This document shows, in pieces, positions 1 to 8,901 of a stretch of DNA of 25,200 bases (positions are counted from its first letter, which is position 1; every line of letters starts with the position of its first letter). The translations under genes were made by a program, and so were the position numbers. This DNA comes from DATMRF01 sp035566435 (GTDB lineage Bacteria > Verrucomicrobiota > Verrucomicrobiia > Limisphaerales > UBA8199). The DNA lies in NCBI GenBank assembly GCA_035566435.1, contig DATMRF010000112.1:1-25200 (forward strand), read 5' to 3'. The notes under the pieces were generated by a model. That model did no database searches, had not been told where the DNA came from, and saw only the letters and a program-made list of their open reading frames with translations.

Positions 1-331
1 TGTCGGCTCGCTGGTCCTCACGGGTTGCGACCGCAATATGCTCTCGGTGTTGCTGTCCGGCCTGCCGAAACCTTACGCCTACGATCTCAGGCGCCTCTAT
101 TTCGACTGGAATGCCCGCCGCTGGCGGCTGCTGCCCGATCCGCACGCGCACCCGGAAGCCGCCTTTACCGACTGGCTGGAAACGCTCGTGCACCAGCGCG
201 ACACCAGCTCTCTTGCCGGCATCGGCGAGCTCGCCCGCGATGCCCTCGCGCGCGTCCACGTCGCGGCGCCTCGCCAAGAAGCGCCCTCGCCGTGGAGCGC
301 CACGACCGACCAGGAAGCGGCGCAAGGTTGA
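1..331 (+). CDS. 3' end of an unrecognised protein (partial)
   Basis: The reading frame is open from base 2 and ends with TGA at 329-331, so the gene starts before the window; about 109 residues are visible. An internal ATG at 38 exists, but the frame upstream of it is open and protein-like (VGSLVLTGCDRN), so 38 is probably not the start. The visible part reads LSGLPKPYAYDLRRLYFDWN, then a helix-like acidic/alanine segment, and ends in a Ser/Pro-rich tail typical of a C-terminus. I do not recognise the family and see no membrane segment or cofactor motif. The gene converges with the aldolase on the other strand, with a hairpin in the spacer. Codon use (C/G third positions) matches the neighbours, which supports real coding. 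Confidence 0.6.
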   Translation, partial: VGSLVLTGCDRNMLSVLLSGLPKPYAYDLRRLYFDWNARRWRLLPDPHAHPEAAFTDWLETLVHQRDTSSLAGIGELARDALARVHVAAPRQEAPSPWSATTDQEAAQG

Positions 332-346
332 GAGCCGGAGCGGAAT

Positions 347-374
347 GTCCGAACGGCGTTTCCGCCATTCGGAC
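347..374. terminator. hairpin between convergent genes
   Basis: The arms gtccgaacggcg and cgccattcggac can pair at 11 of 12 positions around a tttc loop. It lies between the stop of the partial plus-strand gene (331) and the stop of the minus-strand aldolase (423), where a two-way terminator is expected. There is no clear T-run on either side, so intrinsic termination is inferred from position and stem strength only. Confidence 0.45.
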
Positions 375-422
375 CTCCGGGGTTGTTAGCGGCCGCGGCG
401 GGCAGCCGCCGGAAAACCAACT

Positions 423-1487
423 CTACGCTACGGTCACTTCTTTGCTTAGATACACGTCCTGGATGGCGTTCAGCAGGGCGACGCCTTCCTTCATCGGCCT
501 CTGGAAAGCCTTGCGGCCCGAGATGAGGCCCATGCCCCCGGCTCGCTTGTTGATTACTGCGGTCGTGACCGCGCTTGCCAGGTCGGCCGCGCCTTTGGAT
601 TCGCCGCCGCTGTTGATTAGACCCGCCCGGCCCATATAACAGTTGGCCACCTGGTACCGGCAGAGGTCAATCGGATGGTCGCTGCTCAATTCAGTGTAAA
701 TCCGTTCGTCGTATTTGCCGTAGCTCGAGCCCGGCGCGTTCAGCGCTTTGAAGCCGCCGTTATTCTCGGGCAGCTTCTGTTTGATGATGTCGGCCTGGAT
801 GGTTACGCCCAAGTGGTTGGCCTGGCCCGTCAGGTCCGCGGCCAGATGGTAGTCTTTATCCTTCTTGAATGCGTTGTTGCGCAGGTAGCACCACAGCACC
901 GTTGCCAGCCCCGCCTCATGCGCATGCGCAAACGCTTGCGCCACCTCCACAATCTGCCGCGCGCTTTGGTCCGACCCGAAATAAATCGTCGCTCCCACCG
1001 CCGCCGCGCCCATGTCCACCGCCTGCTTCACCGTGCCGAACATGATTTGGTCAAACTTGTTCGGGTAGGTCATGAGTTCGTTGTGGTTCATCTTCACCAG
1101 GAACGGGATCTTGTGCGCATACTTCCGCGCCACCGCGCCGAGCACGCCGTAAGTGGACGCTACCGCATTGCATCCCCCCTCGATGGCCAGCTTCACGATG
1201 TTCTCCGCGTCGAAATAGTCAGGGTTCCTGGCGAAGCTCGCTCCGCCCGAATGCTCGATCCCCTGGTCCACCGGCAGGATCGATAAATATCCCGTCCCGC
1301 CCAGCCGCCCATGGGTGACGAATCGCTCCAGGTTGCACAGCACCCGGTTGTTCCGGTCCGACACCGCGTACAGGCGGTCCACGACGTCCGGGCCCGGCAG
1401 ATGCAGGCGTTCCTTGGCAATCTTCGGGTTCTTAAAGTTCAAAAGCGAATCGGCCTTGTCGCCGAGCAGTGTTGCGATCGATGTCAT
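423..1487 (-). CDS. fbaB: class I fructose-bisphosphate aldolase (DhnA/FbaB type)
   Basis: This 354-residue protein closely resembles E. coli FbaB (350 residues). The family cleaves fructose-1,6-bisphosphate to dihydroxyacetone phosphate and glyceraldehyde 3-phosphate through a Schiff base, in cytoplasmic glycolysis and gluconeogenesis. Visible signatures are GTGYLSILPVDQG (about 64-76), VKMNHNE (131-137), GATIYFGS (165-172), ADLTGQANHL (217-226) and QADIIKQK (231-238), which carries the Schiff-base lysine, most likely K236. Near the end, NCYMGRAGLINSGG and NKRAGGMGLI form the phosphate-binding part. The start ATG gives the family N-terminus (MTSIATLLGDKADSLL matching MTDIAQLLGKDADNLL). Relative to E. 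coli there is a short insertion near residue 251 (APGSSYGK). It is a single gene converging with the gene at 1-331. A TTGACA-like -35 box lies on the minus strand at 1522-1527, but no good -10 follows. Confidence 0.97.
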   Translation of the reverse strand: MTSIATLLGDKADSLLNFKNPKIAKERLHLPGPDVVDRLYAVSDRNNRVLCNLERFVTHGRLGGTGYLSILPVDQGIEHSGGASFARNPDYFDAENIVKLAIEGGCNAVASTYGVLGAVARKYAHKIPFLVKMNHNELMTYPNKFDQIMFGTVKQAVDMGAAAVGATIYFGSDQSARQIVEVAQAFAHAHEAGLATVLWCYLRNNAFKKDKDYHLAADLTGQANHLGVTIQADIIKQKLPENNGGFKALNAPGSSYGKYDERIYTELSSDHPIDLCRYQVANCYMGRAGLINSGGESKGAADLASAVTTAVINKRAGGMGLISGRKAFQRPMKEGVALLNAIQDVYLSKEVTVA

Positions 1488-1824
1488 AATTCTTCAGTTT
1501 TCAGTTGTCATTTTCAGTTCGTGTCAAAAGCCCGGGCTGGCGCGGCGGACCGCGCTGCGCCTGAAGCGGTGCCGCTTTAGCAAACGACGGCGCGCGGATA
1601 TTACCGGTTGAACCCCTTAGGCGCCACTGCCATTTGCGCGTTCCGGTGCGATATACCCCGTGCTTCTGAACAGTATTAATGGGCATCCGCGATCCCCTGA
1701 AACGTTGGGCTGCGCGCGCGAAACCGTGATACCAAGCGCATTTTGCCCTGGCTATGGCAAGAAAAGGCACCGCTCGCGCCAAATCATCGGTTGCACGGCT
1801 GCGTTTTGGGGCTATCTTCAATGC
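1488..1824. other. intergenic region between divergent fbaB and a small membrane gene
   Basis: About 337 bases lie between the fbaB start and the start at 1825. The first 30 bases are a heptamer-type repeat. The rest has no convincing gene: short frames are present, for example a 32-codon frame from ATG 1754, but they have no recognisable protein character or ribosome site. Promoters for both divergent genes should lie here; I cannot place them with confidence. Confidence 0.5.
1491..1519. repeat. heptamer-type short tandem repeat
   Basis: The stretch reads as degenerate seven-base units of the TTCAGTT type (tcttcagttttcagttgtca and onward). It lies just upstream of the fbaB start. Similar heptamer arrays with other unit sequences occur at 14424, 14511, 15830, 16315, 17051 and 17331. 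Confidence 0.55.
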
Positions 1825-2031
1825 ATGGATTGGCAGCAGTTTGTTTCGCTGATGATCGTTGCGGTGACAGCCGGGTGGCTGGCGGCCGCCATCTTTCGTC
1901 GGCGCCGGTTCAGTTTTCAGCGGGATACGCATTGTGGTTGCTTGACGGTGGCTGCCTCCACCCCGCAAAGCTCGATCATCTTCCGCGCCCGAAAAGGGGA
2001 ACGCCCCGAGGTGCTGGTGAAAATGAGGTGA
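1825..2031 (+). CDS. small single-pass membrane protein with a CxC motif
   Basis: This 68-residue frame begins MDWQQFVSLMIVAVTAGW. One hydrophobic segment spans residues about 6-23 and is followed by the stop-transfer cluster FRRRR, which predicts an N-out/C-in single-pass protein. The cytoplasmic part has HCGC (about 40-43) and a basic tail, FRARKGERPEVLVKMR. The layout resembles short FeoB-associated Cys-rich membrane proteins, but no feo gene is near and I do not assign that function. The frame is open further upstream, but only from 1825 does it look like a protein. No strong Shine-Dalgarno is seen. The stop is 46 bases before hsp20. The family is not recognised with certainty; the clean TM-Arg-Cys-basic architecture is the reason for calling it a gene. 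Confidence 0.6.
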   Translation: MDWQQFVSLMIVAVTAGWLAAAIFRRRRFSFQRDTHCGCLTVAASTPQSSIIFRARKGERPEVLVKMR

Positions 2032-2036
2032 CGTGC

Positions 2037-2065
2037 TTGCACCTTCGCAACGGCTGGAATAGAAT
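2037..2065 (+). promoter_or_regulatory. possible sigma-70-like promoter of hsp20
   Basis: TTGCAC at 2037-2042 and TAGAAT at 2060-2065 are separated by exactly 17 bases. The -10 matches TATAAT at five of six positions; the -35 matches only TTG. A transcript would start near 2072, leaving a leader of only about 6 bases before ATG 2078 or 12 before ATG 2084. That slightly favours the second ATG or near-leaderless translation. Confidence 0.35.
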
Positions 2066-2077
2066 CTTTTCGCAGAA

Positions 2078-2506
2078 ATGGCCATGTGCAAAGTTAGTTC
2101 ATCCGTGCATTTTGTGACCCGGTCGGTCGGGAGTGTGCGTGAAAATTCCGCCAAGGCGCATTGGGTGCCTAACACTGATGTCTATGCCACGGATAATGGC
2201 CTGGTCGTCAAAGTGGAACTGGCCGGGATGCGCAGCGAGAACCTCGAAATCACTGTCGAGAACAACCGGCTGCGTATCGCTGGCAACCGGCCTGATGGCT
2301 GCCGCTCGGCCAAAGCGCATTTTCTGGTGATGGAGATCAATTATGGCCCGTTTGAAAGCATGCTGGAAGTGCCGCCCGGCTATGATCTTAGCCAGGCCAA
2401 AGCAACTTACCTGAATGGTTTCTTACGCATCGATGTGCCGCTGACCGCGCGGACATCGAAAAACACCAAGGTGCCGATCGCTGAAGGGAATCCGTCTCTC
2501 ATCTGA
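2078..2506 (+). CDS. small heat shock protein, Hsp20/alpha-crystallin family
   Basis: This 142-residue protein has an alpha-crystallin domain at about residues 28-130. It starts with WVPNTDVYATDNGLVVKVEL and AGMRSENLEITVENNRLRI, the usual beta-strand pattern of bacterial Hsp20. It then has FLVMEINYGPFESMLEVPPG (the family's ER.YG.F.R.F.LP segment in degenerate form) and NGFLRIDVPL (the usual NGVL.I..P). Such proteins are ATP-independent holdases that bind unfolding proteins in the cytoplasm. ATG 2084 (MCKVSS) is an alternative start six bases in. The common C-terminal I-x-I/V anchor is not obvious; the tail ends VPIAEGNPSLI. Lon follows after 45 bases on the same strand, giving a holdase-protease neighbourhood. 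Confidence 0.93.
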   Translation: MAMCKVSSSVHFVTRSVGSVRENSAKAHWVPNTDVYATDNGLVVKVELAGMRSENLEITVENNRLRIAGNRPDGCRSAKAHFLVMEINYGPFESMLEVPPGYDLSQAKATYLNGFLRIDVPLTARTSKNTKVPIAEGNPSLI

Positions 2507-2551
2507 AACTTTTTCCGGGCGGCGGGCATCTAACTGGCAGAACGTCGCGAT

Positions 2552-4944
<2,393 letters not shown>

Positions 4945-4948
<4 letters not shown>

Positions 4949-5808
4949 GCCTGACTGCCTCCCTGCTGCAGTTGCGGCATCAAGGTCGCCCTCTGTCCTG
5001 CGCTAATTTTCTATGTTCAATTTTCAAGGCTCGAGTCTCAGTTCTGTTCTTCCTCCTCTCGCTCCGGCTTTGCGCCGCCCAACCCAAATCCGAGCTCGCC
5101 CCGCCTCCGCCCCTTTCGCCGGCGGAAGGCGAACGGGAAGCCCGCTCGCTCCTCACCAACCTGCTGTCTCAAAAACCCGATCAGAACTCCACCAATACGG
5201 GCGTTTTGAAAGTCCGTGATGCCGACCGCCACGAGCGTACCGTCCCCGTCAAGTTCGAGGTCCTGCTCCGTCCGGACCGCTGGCTGAATACCTACGAGGC
5301 AACCCCCGCCGACAACGTCCCCGGCCAGAAGCTCACCATCACTCACCAGGATGGCAGGGCCAACGAGTACCTCCTCACACCCATCGGCGCGACAAATTCG
5401 GCCGACTCCGCGCCGCGGACGCTCACCGGCAATGAACTCATGACGCCGTTCGCCGGCTCGGATTTTTGGGCGGTTGATCTCGGTCTCGAATTCCTTTATT
5501 GGCCGCAGCAGCGCGTCCTCAAGAAGCAGATGCGTAAGAACCTCTTTTGCGACGTTTTGCAAAGCACCAACCCATGCCCGGCGCCGGGCGCCTATTCCCG
5601 CGTCCTCTCCTGGATCGCCGTCAATCGCCCTGACGAAATTGTCGTCGTGCATGCGGAGGCCTACGATTTCCAGGGCAAGCTCCTCAAGGAATTCGATCCT
5701 AAGAAAGTCCAGAAGGTTAACGGCGTCTGGCAACTGGAAGAAATGGAAATCCGCAACCGCCAGACCGGCTCCCGCACCCGCATCGAGTTCAATTTGGACA
5801 GCCAGTAG
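4945..5808 (+). CDS. secreted LolA-like outer-membrane lipoprotein-sorting protein
   Basis: The frame starts at ATG 4945, overlapping the lon stop as ATGA, and encodes 287 residues. A hydrophobic signal segment, VSVLFFLLSLRLCAAQ, ends near residue 46. It is preceded by an unusually long polar N-terminus, so initiation at TTG in codon 10 is possible. The mature part starts with a Pro-rich linker and a helix (EAREARSLLTNLLSQ-like). It continues with RPDRWLNTYEA, a beta-rich middle, FWAVDLGLEFLYWPQQRVLK, and finally EMEIRNRQTGSRTRIEFNL. These match the LolA_like family of periplasmic beta-barrel lipid or lipoprotein binders. The last 150 residues are the most family-like. Its precise cargo is unknown. 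Coupling with lon may only reflect compact packing. Confidence 0.75.
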
Positions 5809-5810
5809 AG

Positions 5811-5975
5811 TCTCCCAGTCTTCCTCTTCCTCGTTCTCGTCCTCGAAATCGATCCAGGTCTGGTTCGTCCTCGTCGTCGTTCTCGTAATCGATCCGTCTC
5901 CCATCTTCCTTGCAGATCGATTGCGATTACGATTACTAGAGCAACGACGATAAGCAGGACCAGAACCAGAACTAC
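5811..5975. repeat. imperfect inverted-repeat intergenic element
   Basis: Most of the spacer between the LolA-like gene and the sigma factor is one palindromic element. The left arm 5860-5894 (ctggttcgtcctcgtcgtcg, then gtaatcgatc) pairs imperfectly with the right arm 5915-5969, whose complement reads ctggttctggtcctg and ends cgcaatcgatc. The loop (about 5895-5914) begins gtctcccatcttcc, close to the left flank gtctcccagtcttcc at 5810-5824, so loop and flank are also related. The CTCGT/CGATTA-rich wording has no stop-free protein meaning that I trust. It is probably a dispersed non-coding repeat. Confidence 0.55.
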
Positions 5976-6044
5976 CACGGGCCAGCTCCCATACCCCGCG
6001 AACCTTCAGCGTGACATCGGCCGTCCGCTCCTGTCTAATCGCCA

Positions 6045-6686
6045 GTGAACTTAGCCGTGAGAGAGCCGTTGGCAAAACCTGAGGGTGCGGACAACCCGCC
6101 GGGCGGGCGGGCGCCGTCCGAGTCCGTGAGCGCGCTGTTCGCAAACCCTCAGAGTCCTGACAATCCGGCGGGCGGGCTAGCCCCGTCTGAATTCGCCGAA
6201 ATTTACCAGGAGCATAGCCGCGCTATCTATTACCTCGCATTGCGCCTCCTGAGCGATCCTGAAAAGGCCGAGGACGCCACGCACGACGTTTTCCTCAAGG
6301 CTTTCCGCAAGATGGATCAGTTCCGGGGTGAGTCCTCCTGGCGCACCTGGCTTTATCGCATCGCCATTAACCATTGCCGCAACCTCCAGCAATCCTGGAA
6401 CGAGCGGAACATGTACTCTAACGCCGACGAGGGTCTCTTCGACAACGCACCCGCGAAAACCGACTCCCCGCTGCGCGTCCTGGAAATCAAGGAATTGGGC
6501 CAACGCATTCAGAAAGCGCTGGACGGTCTGCGACCGGAATACCGGCTGCTGCTGCTGCTGGTGGCGGACGAGCAACTGAGCTACGAACAGGTCAGCGCCC
6601 TCACAGAGCAAACCCCGGACGCCGTGCGCGGAAAACTCCACCGGGCCCGCAAAGCCTTCGCCGCCCTTTTCCAGCAAACCGCTTGA
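6045..6686 (+). CDS. ECF-type RNA polymerase sigma factor
   Basis: This 213-residue protein has a sigma region 2 at about 50-117 (FAEIYQEHSRAIYYLALRLL, EDATHDVFLKAF, SSWRTWLYRIAINHCRN). Region 4 is at about 152-210 (LRPEYRLLLLLVADEQLSYE, then TPDAVRGKLHRARKAF, the helix-turn-helix). There is no region 1 or 3, as expected for extracytoplasmic-function sigma factors, which direct RNA polymerase to specific promoters. GTG 6045 is the first start in frame; GTG 6057 and GTG 6126 are alternatives. The first 48 residues are atypical and hold a Pro/Gly-rich segment present twice (11-26 and 34-48). A start at 6126 would remove the first copy. The small gene at 6696 follows 9 bases later and the rhomboid-like gene comes after that, so these may be its regulators. 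No classical zinc-binding anti-sigma is present. Confidence 0.92.
   Translation: MNLAVREPLAKPEGADNPPGGRAPSESVSALFANPQSPDNPAGGLAPSEFAEIYQEHSRAIYYLALRLLSDPEKAEDATHDVFLKAFRKMDQFRGESSWRTWLYRIAINHCRNLQQSWNERNMYSNADEGLFDNAPAKTDSPLRVLEIKELGQRIQKALDGLRPEYRLLLLLVADEQLSYEQVSALTEQTPDAVRGKLHRARKAFAALFQQTA
6075..6194 (+). repeat. duplicated 51-base segment in the sigma factor N-terminus
   Basis: Bases 6075-6125 and 6144-6194 are about three quarters identical by hand alignment, 69 bases apart and in the same frame. They encode GADNPPGGRAPSES and SPDNPAGGLAPSEF. The unit is G/C-rich and unlike any sigma-factor domain. It may be a degenerate repeat element that was absorbed into the coding start, or the true start may lie after the first copy. 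Confidence 0.6.
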
Positions 6687-6695
6687 GGTCGCATC

Positions 6696-6938
6696 ATGAA
6701 GCGTCAAAACAAACTCACTTCGCTGCACAAGACTGAGGAACAACAGCAGGCCGCCGCTCAGCAACAGACCCAGGAAACCTCGGCGGTCGAGTTCGGCACG
6801 GTCGAAGAAATGCTTCGCCACGACGCCCTGCACACGCCGGTGCCGCCCAATGTCGCCACCCGTCTCCAGAAATCTATCGGCCCGGCGGCCGCCTCTCCCG
6901 CCTGGTGGCGCCGGTTCTTTGGCGGCCACAAACCATGA
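6696..6938 (+). CDS. small Gln-rich protein downstream of the ECF sigma factor
   Basis: This 80-residue soluble protein starts at ATG 6696, 9 bases after the sigma-factor stop, so the two are very likely co-translated. The order is a basic start (MKRQNKLTSLHKTEE), a Gln-run (about 21-31, QQQAAAQQQTQ), an acidic helix VEFGTVEEMLRHDALHTPVP, and a C-terminus ending PAWWRRFFGGHKP. There is no membrane segment and no His-x3-Cys-x2-Cys zinc motif, so it is not a standard anti-sigma factor. The VEEMLRHDALHTPVPPNVATRL part looks like a constrained helix, while the Gln-run looks like a linker. By position it may modulate the sigma factor; this is inference. The family is not recognised. Confidence 0.75.
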   Translation: MKRQNKLTSLHKTEEQQQAAAQQQTQETSAVEFGTVEEMLRHDALHTPVPPNVATRLQKSIGPAAASPAWWRRFFGGHKP

Positions 6939-6989
6939 GAACCGCTCGTGTAGGAGCCGACGTGAGGAGGCCCTGATCCTTTCCACATT

Positions 6990-7646
6990 ATGAAAAGCTT
7001 CTTGCGGAATTTTGTTTTCTCCTTGCCCCGCGGTTCGCTCCTTCTCGTGCTGCTGTACGCCCTGGGCTTCCCGCTCGCGCTCGCTGGCCACTATACCCAT
7101 ACCTTCGACTTGTACAATTGGCTCATGCTCTCGCCGGTCGTGGCCTGGAAAGGTGAGGTTTGGCGCCTCTTCACTTATGCGTTCCTCCCGAACGGCGTCG
7201 TGGACTGGGCCGTCAGCCTCTTCTGGCTCGCCACCCTTGTCGCGGTGCTGGGCCGGAACTGGTCCGGCGTCGAACTCTGGGTTTATTGTGTGTTGGCGAC
7301 CGTGGCTGGTGCCCTGGTGGTCGCGCTGGTAAAACCGGCCGTGCGTGTGGGAGTCGTTGGGAACGGCGCCATGCTCTTCGGCCTTCTTGCGGCCTGGTAC
7401 CGCCTCTATGGCCGTGAGCGCCTCATCCTGTTGGGCTTCGGCGAAATATCCGTCCGCCAGGCCGCCATCCTTGTCGTTCTCATCGAAATTCTTATCTCCC
7501 TGTTCTGCCTCGGCTGGTTTGTGACGCTCGCGATGATTTGCGGCGGACTGGTTGGTTGGTTCTATCTCGTCCTCCGAGGCAAGCACGCCCTCAACCGCCG
7601 CAGCGAGGTGCTCGACTCCCAGCGCATCGCCCGCCTGGAGCTATGA
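6990..7646 (+). CDS. rhomboid-like membrane protein lacking catalytic residues
   Basis: The 218-residue protein has about six hydrophobic segments (roughly 16-34, 72-88, 95-113, 119-137, 157-175, 177-195). The segment EVWRLFTYAFLPNG (56-69) matches the rhomboid L1 motif WR.FT..F.H. The fourth segment GVVGNGAMLFGLLAAW aligns with rhomboid GxSGA.FGLL.AY, but Asn125 stands where the nucleophile Ser should be. In the sixth segment, AMICGGLVGWFYL has the helix-packing glycines but no catalytic His. It should therefore be a non-proteolytic iRhom/derlin-like pseudoprotease of the inner membrane. A basic tail (HALNRRSEVLDSQRIARLEL) is cytoplasmic. GAGGAGG at about 6963 is 20 bases before the start, rather far for a ribosome site. 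It lies 51 bases after the small gene and may form a unit with the ECF sigma factor. Confidence 0.8.
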   Translation: MKSFLRNFVFSLPRGSLLLVLLYALGFPLALAGHYTHTFDLYNWLMLSPVVAWKGEVWRLFTYAFLPNGVVDWAVSLFWLATLVAVLGRNWSGVELWVYCVLATVAGALVVALVKPAVRVGVVGNGAMLFGLLAAWYRLYGRERLILLGFGEISVRQAAILVVLIEILISLFCLGWFVTLAMICGGLVGWFYLVLRGKHALNRRSEVLDSQRIARLEL

Positions 7647-7650
7647 CTTT

Positions 7651-7748
7651 CGCCCCAAACGAACTTTGCCCAACAGCGACAAACGGCCGCAAAGAGCACC
7701 GAAGCGCTATGTGCTCCTTGCGTCCTTTGGTGGCTAAAAGCTCGTTCG
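7651..7748. repeat. imperfect inverted repeat between rhomboid-like and radical SAM genes
   Basis: The left half contains aaacggccgcaaagagcac (7681-7699). The complement of the right half contains aaaggacgcaaggagcac. The outer ends are related too (cgaactttg and cgaacgagctttt). Together they can fold into a long, interrupted hairpin around gaagcgctat. It fills the 103-base spacer and could act as a transcript boundary. The wording (gcaaagagcac, cctttggtgg) resembles dispersed intergenic repeats rather than coding sequence. Confidence 0.5.
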
Positions 7749-7749
7749 A

Positions 7750-8610
7750 ATGAACATCACGTGCTTGGCTCCCCCGCTGGTCTCGCGGCCCGCTTTGGCG
7801 CGGTCCCGCGCCGCCGCCGCCCGCAATGCTTTGGCCGAGTGCCGCTTCTGCGCCCATGACTGCGGCGTCAACCGACTGGCAAGTGCATTGGGCCCTTGCC
7901 GCGCCGGCCCCGAGTGCCGCGTTTTCTCGGCCCAGCTCGAAGCCGGCGACGAACTGGAGTTGATTCCCACCTTTGCTATCGCGCTTAGCGGCTGCGACCT
8001 GCGTTGTGATTTCTGCATCACCGGGTTGAACAGTTGGAGCCCGCGTTCCGGCGAGTCGCTGCGAACCGAATCCCTGGCTCAAAAGGCCGGAGTCGCCCTC
8101 GACAACGGCGCAAAAACTGTAATGCTCCTCGGCGGAGAGCCAACCATTCATCTGCCTGCCGCGCTCGAGATCGCCGCCGCCATGCCCGTCGAAGCAAAAC
8201 TTGTTTGGAAGACCAATGCCCACGGTTCCAGCCAGGCCCGCGAACTTCTCGACGGTATCTTCGATGTCTGGCTGGCCGACTACAAGTTCGGCAACGACGC
8301 CTGCGCCGAGCGCCTGGCCGACAGCCACGACTACACCCGCATCTTGCGGGAGAATCTGTTGTGGGCCGACACCCACTCCGAACTCATTGTTCGCCATTTG
8401 CTTATGCCCGGACACCTTGACTGTTGCTGGCGTCACGTCGCCGAATGGCTCGCAAAAGAGTTGCCGCGCGTCAAAGTCAGCTTGCGCGCCGGGTTTTGGC
8501 CCGCGTGGCACTCTGCTCGCCATTCGGAGCTGCGGCGACCGCGCCCGTGCGGCGAAACCACACGCGCCTTTCAGCTGGCTGCGGCCCTCGGCCTGAACCT
8601 CATTCCATGA
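7750..8610 (+). CDS. PflX-like radical SAM protein (COG1313 type)
   Basis: This 286-residue protein has the radical SAM cluster motif CxxxCxxC at C82, C86 and C89 (SGCDLRCDFC). It is followed by LLGGEP (126-131), the SAM-binding GGE-type motif. An N-terminal Cys group, ECRFCAHDCGVNR (C31, C34, C38), continues with GPC (C50) and C56; it could bind zinc or an auxiliary iron-sulfur cluster. The phrase DELELIPTFAIALSG and the downstream DVWLADYKFGND and RHLLMPGH are typical of the pyruvate formate-lyase activase-like PflX group, whose substrate is not known to me. No glycyl-radical enzyme is encoded nearby, so a simple activase role is unsupported. ATG 7750 follows a repeat-filled spacer. The same strand continues with a small gene and the AAA ATPase, which may be its functional partners. 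Confidence 0.85.
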   Translation: MNITCLAPPLVSRPALARSRAAAARNALAECRFCAHDCGVNRLASALGPCRAGPECRVFSAQLEAGDELELIPTFAIALSGCDLRCDFCITGLNSWSPRSGESLRTESLAQKAGVALDNGAKTVMLLGGEPTIHLPAALEIAAAMPVEAKLVWKTNAHGSSQARELLDGIFDVWLADYKFGNDACAERLADSHDYTRILRENLLWADTHSELIVRHLLMPGHLDCCWRHVAEWLAKELPRVKVSLRAGFWPAWHSARHSELRRPRPCGETTRAFQLAAALGLNLIP

Positions 8611-8628
8611 GCCGCCAGGCTTCTCACC

Positions 8629-8656
8629 AGCCGGGGCGGGGACGGCCACGTCCCCG
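8629..8656. repeat. 28-bp hairpin repeat, copy 1
   Basis: The 28 bases are the exact reverse complement of 11422-11449. Inside, cggggacg and cgtccccg form an 8-bp stem with a gcca loop. The two copies flank the AAA/DUF1257/DUF2997 block. Confidence 0.85.
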
Positions 8657-8738
8657 TGAATCCTCCCTTGAGGTCCAGCCAACTGCGACGAGCCGTCGTT
8701 GCCACACCTCGCCCCCATTCTTGAATCCTTCGCAGCCC

Positions 8739-8879
8739 GTGGCCACCGTGGAGTTCTTAATCTTGTCCGATGGTACGGTGTTGGCCCATAATCTCACCCC
8801 AGCCATGGCCGACGTCTTGCGCGCACTCAATCCGGACGACCTTGTCATGTCACACCGCGCCCGGCGGCACAGGTCCTAA
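8739..8879 (+). CDS. very small conserved-looking protein before the AAA ATPase
   Basis: From GTG 8739 the frame encodes about 46 residues: VATVEFLILSDGTVLAHNLT, then PAMADVLRALNPDD and a basic tail, SHRARRHRS. The short beta-hairpin-then-helix pattern (EFLILSDGTVLAHNLTP) looks like a folded mini-protein, and the frame has normal C/G third-position use. The frame is open upstream: TTG 8721 and ATG 8607 (overlapping the radical SAM stop as ATGA) are other starts. The 8607 start would translate the 28-bp hairpin repeat and low-complexity sequence, so I prefer a downstream start. The stop is 22 bases before the AAA ATPase start. The family is not recognised with certainty; the position suggests an accessory of the AAA module. 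Confidence 0.5.
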   Translation: MATVEFLILSDGTVLAHNLTPAMADVLRALNPDDLVMSHRARRHRS

Positions 8880-8901
8880 GCGTCCGATGAGTCCCGTTCC
8901 C

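Noticed and set aside
25..639. A plus-strand frame crossing the convergent spacer into fbaB
   Set aside because: It is Arg/Pro-rich shadow text; base 2-331 in another frame and fbaB on the minus strand explain the region better.
1754..1852. A 32-codon plus-strand frame (MARKGTARAKSS...)
   Set aside because: It is very short, has no ribosome site or homology that I recognise, and overlaps the better small membrane gene.
1501..2175. A 224-codon minus-strand frame upstream of fbaB
   Set aside because: It covers the heptamer repeat and the antisense of the small membrane and hsp20 genes, with no recognisable domain.
6177..7586. A 469-codon open frame on the minus strand opposite the sigma factor and rhomboid-like genes
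   Set aside because: It mirrors three recognisable plus-strand genes; the product is low-complexity Glu/Arg/Gly text with no domain. Long antisense frames are expected in such high-GC DNA.
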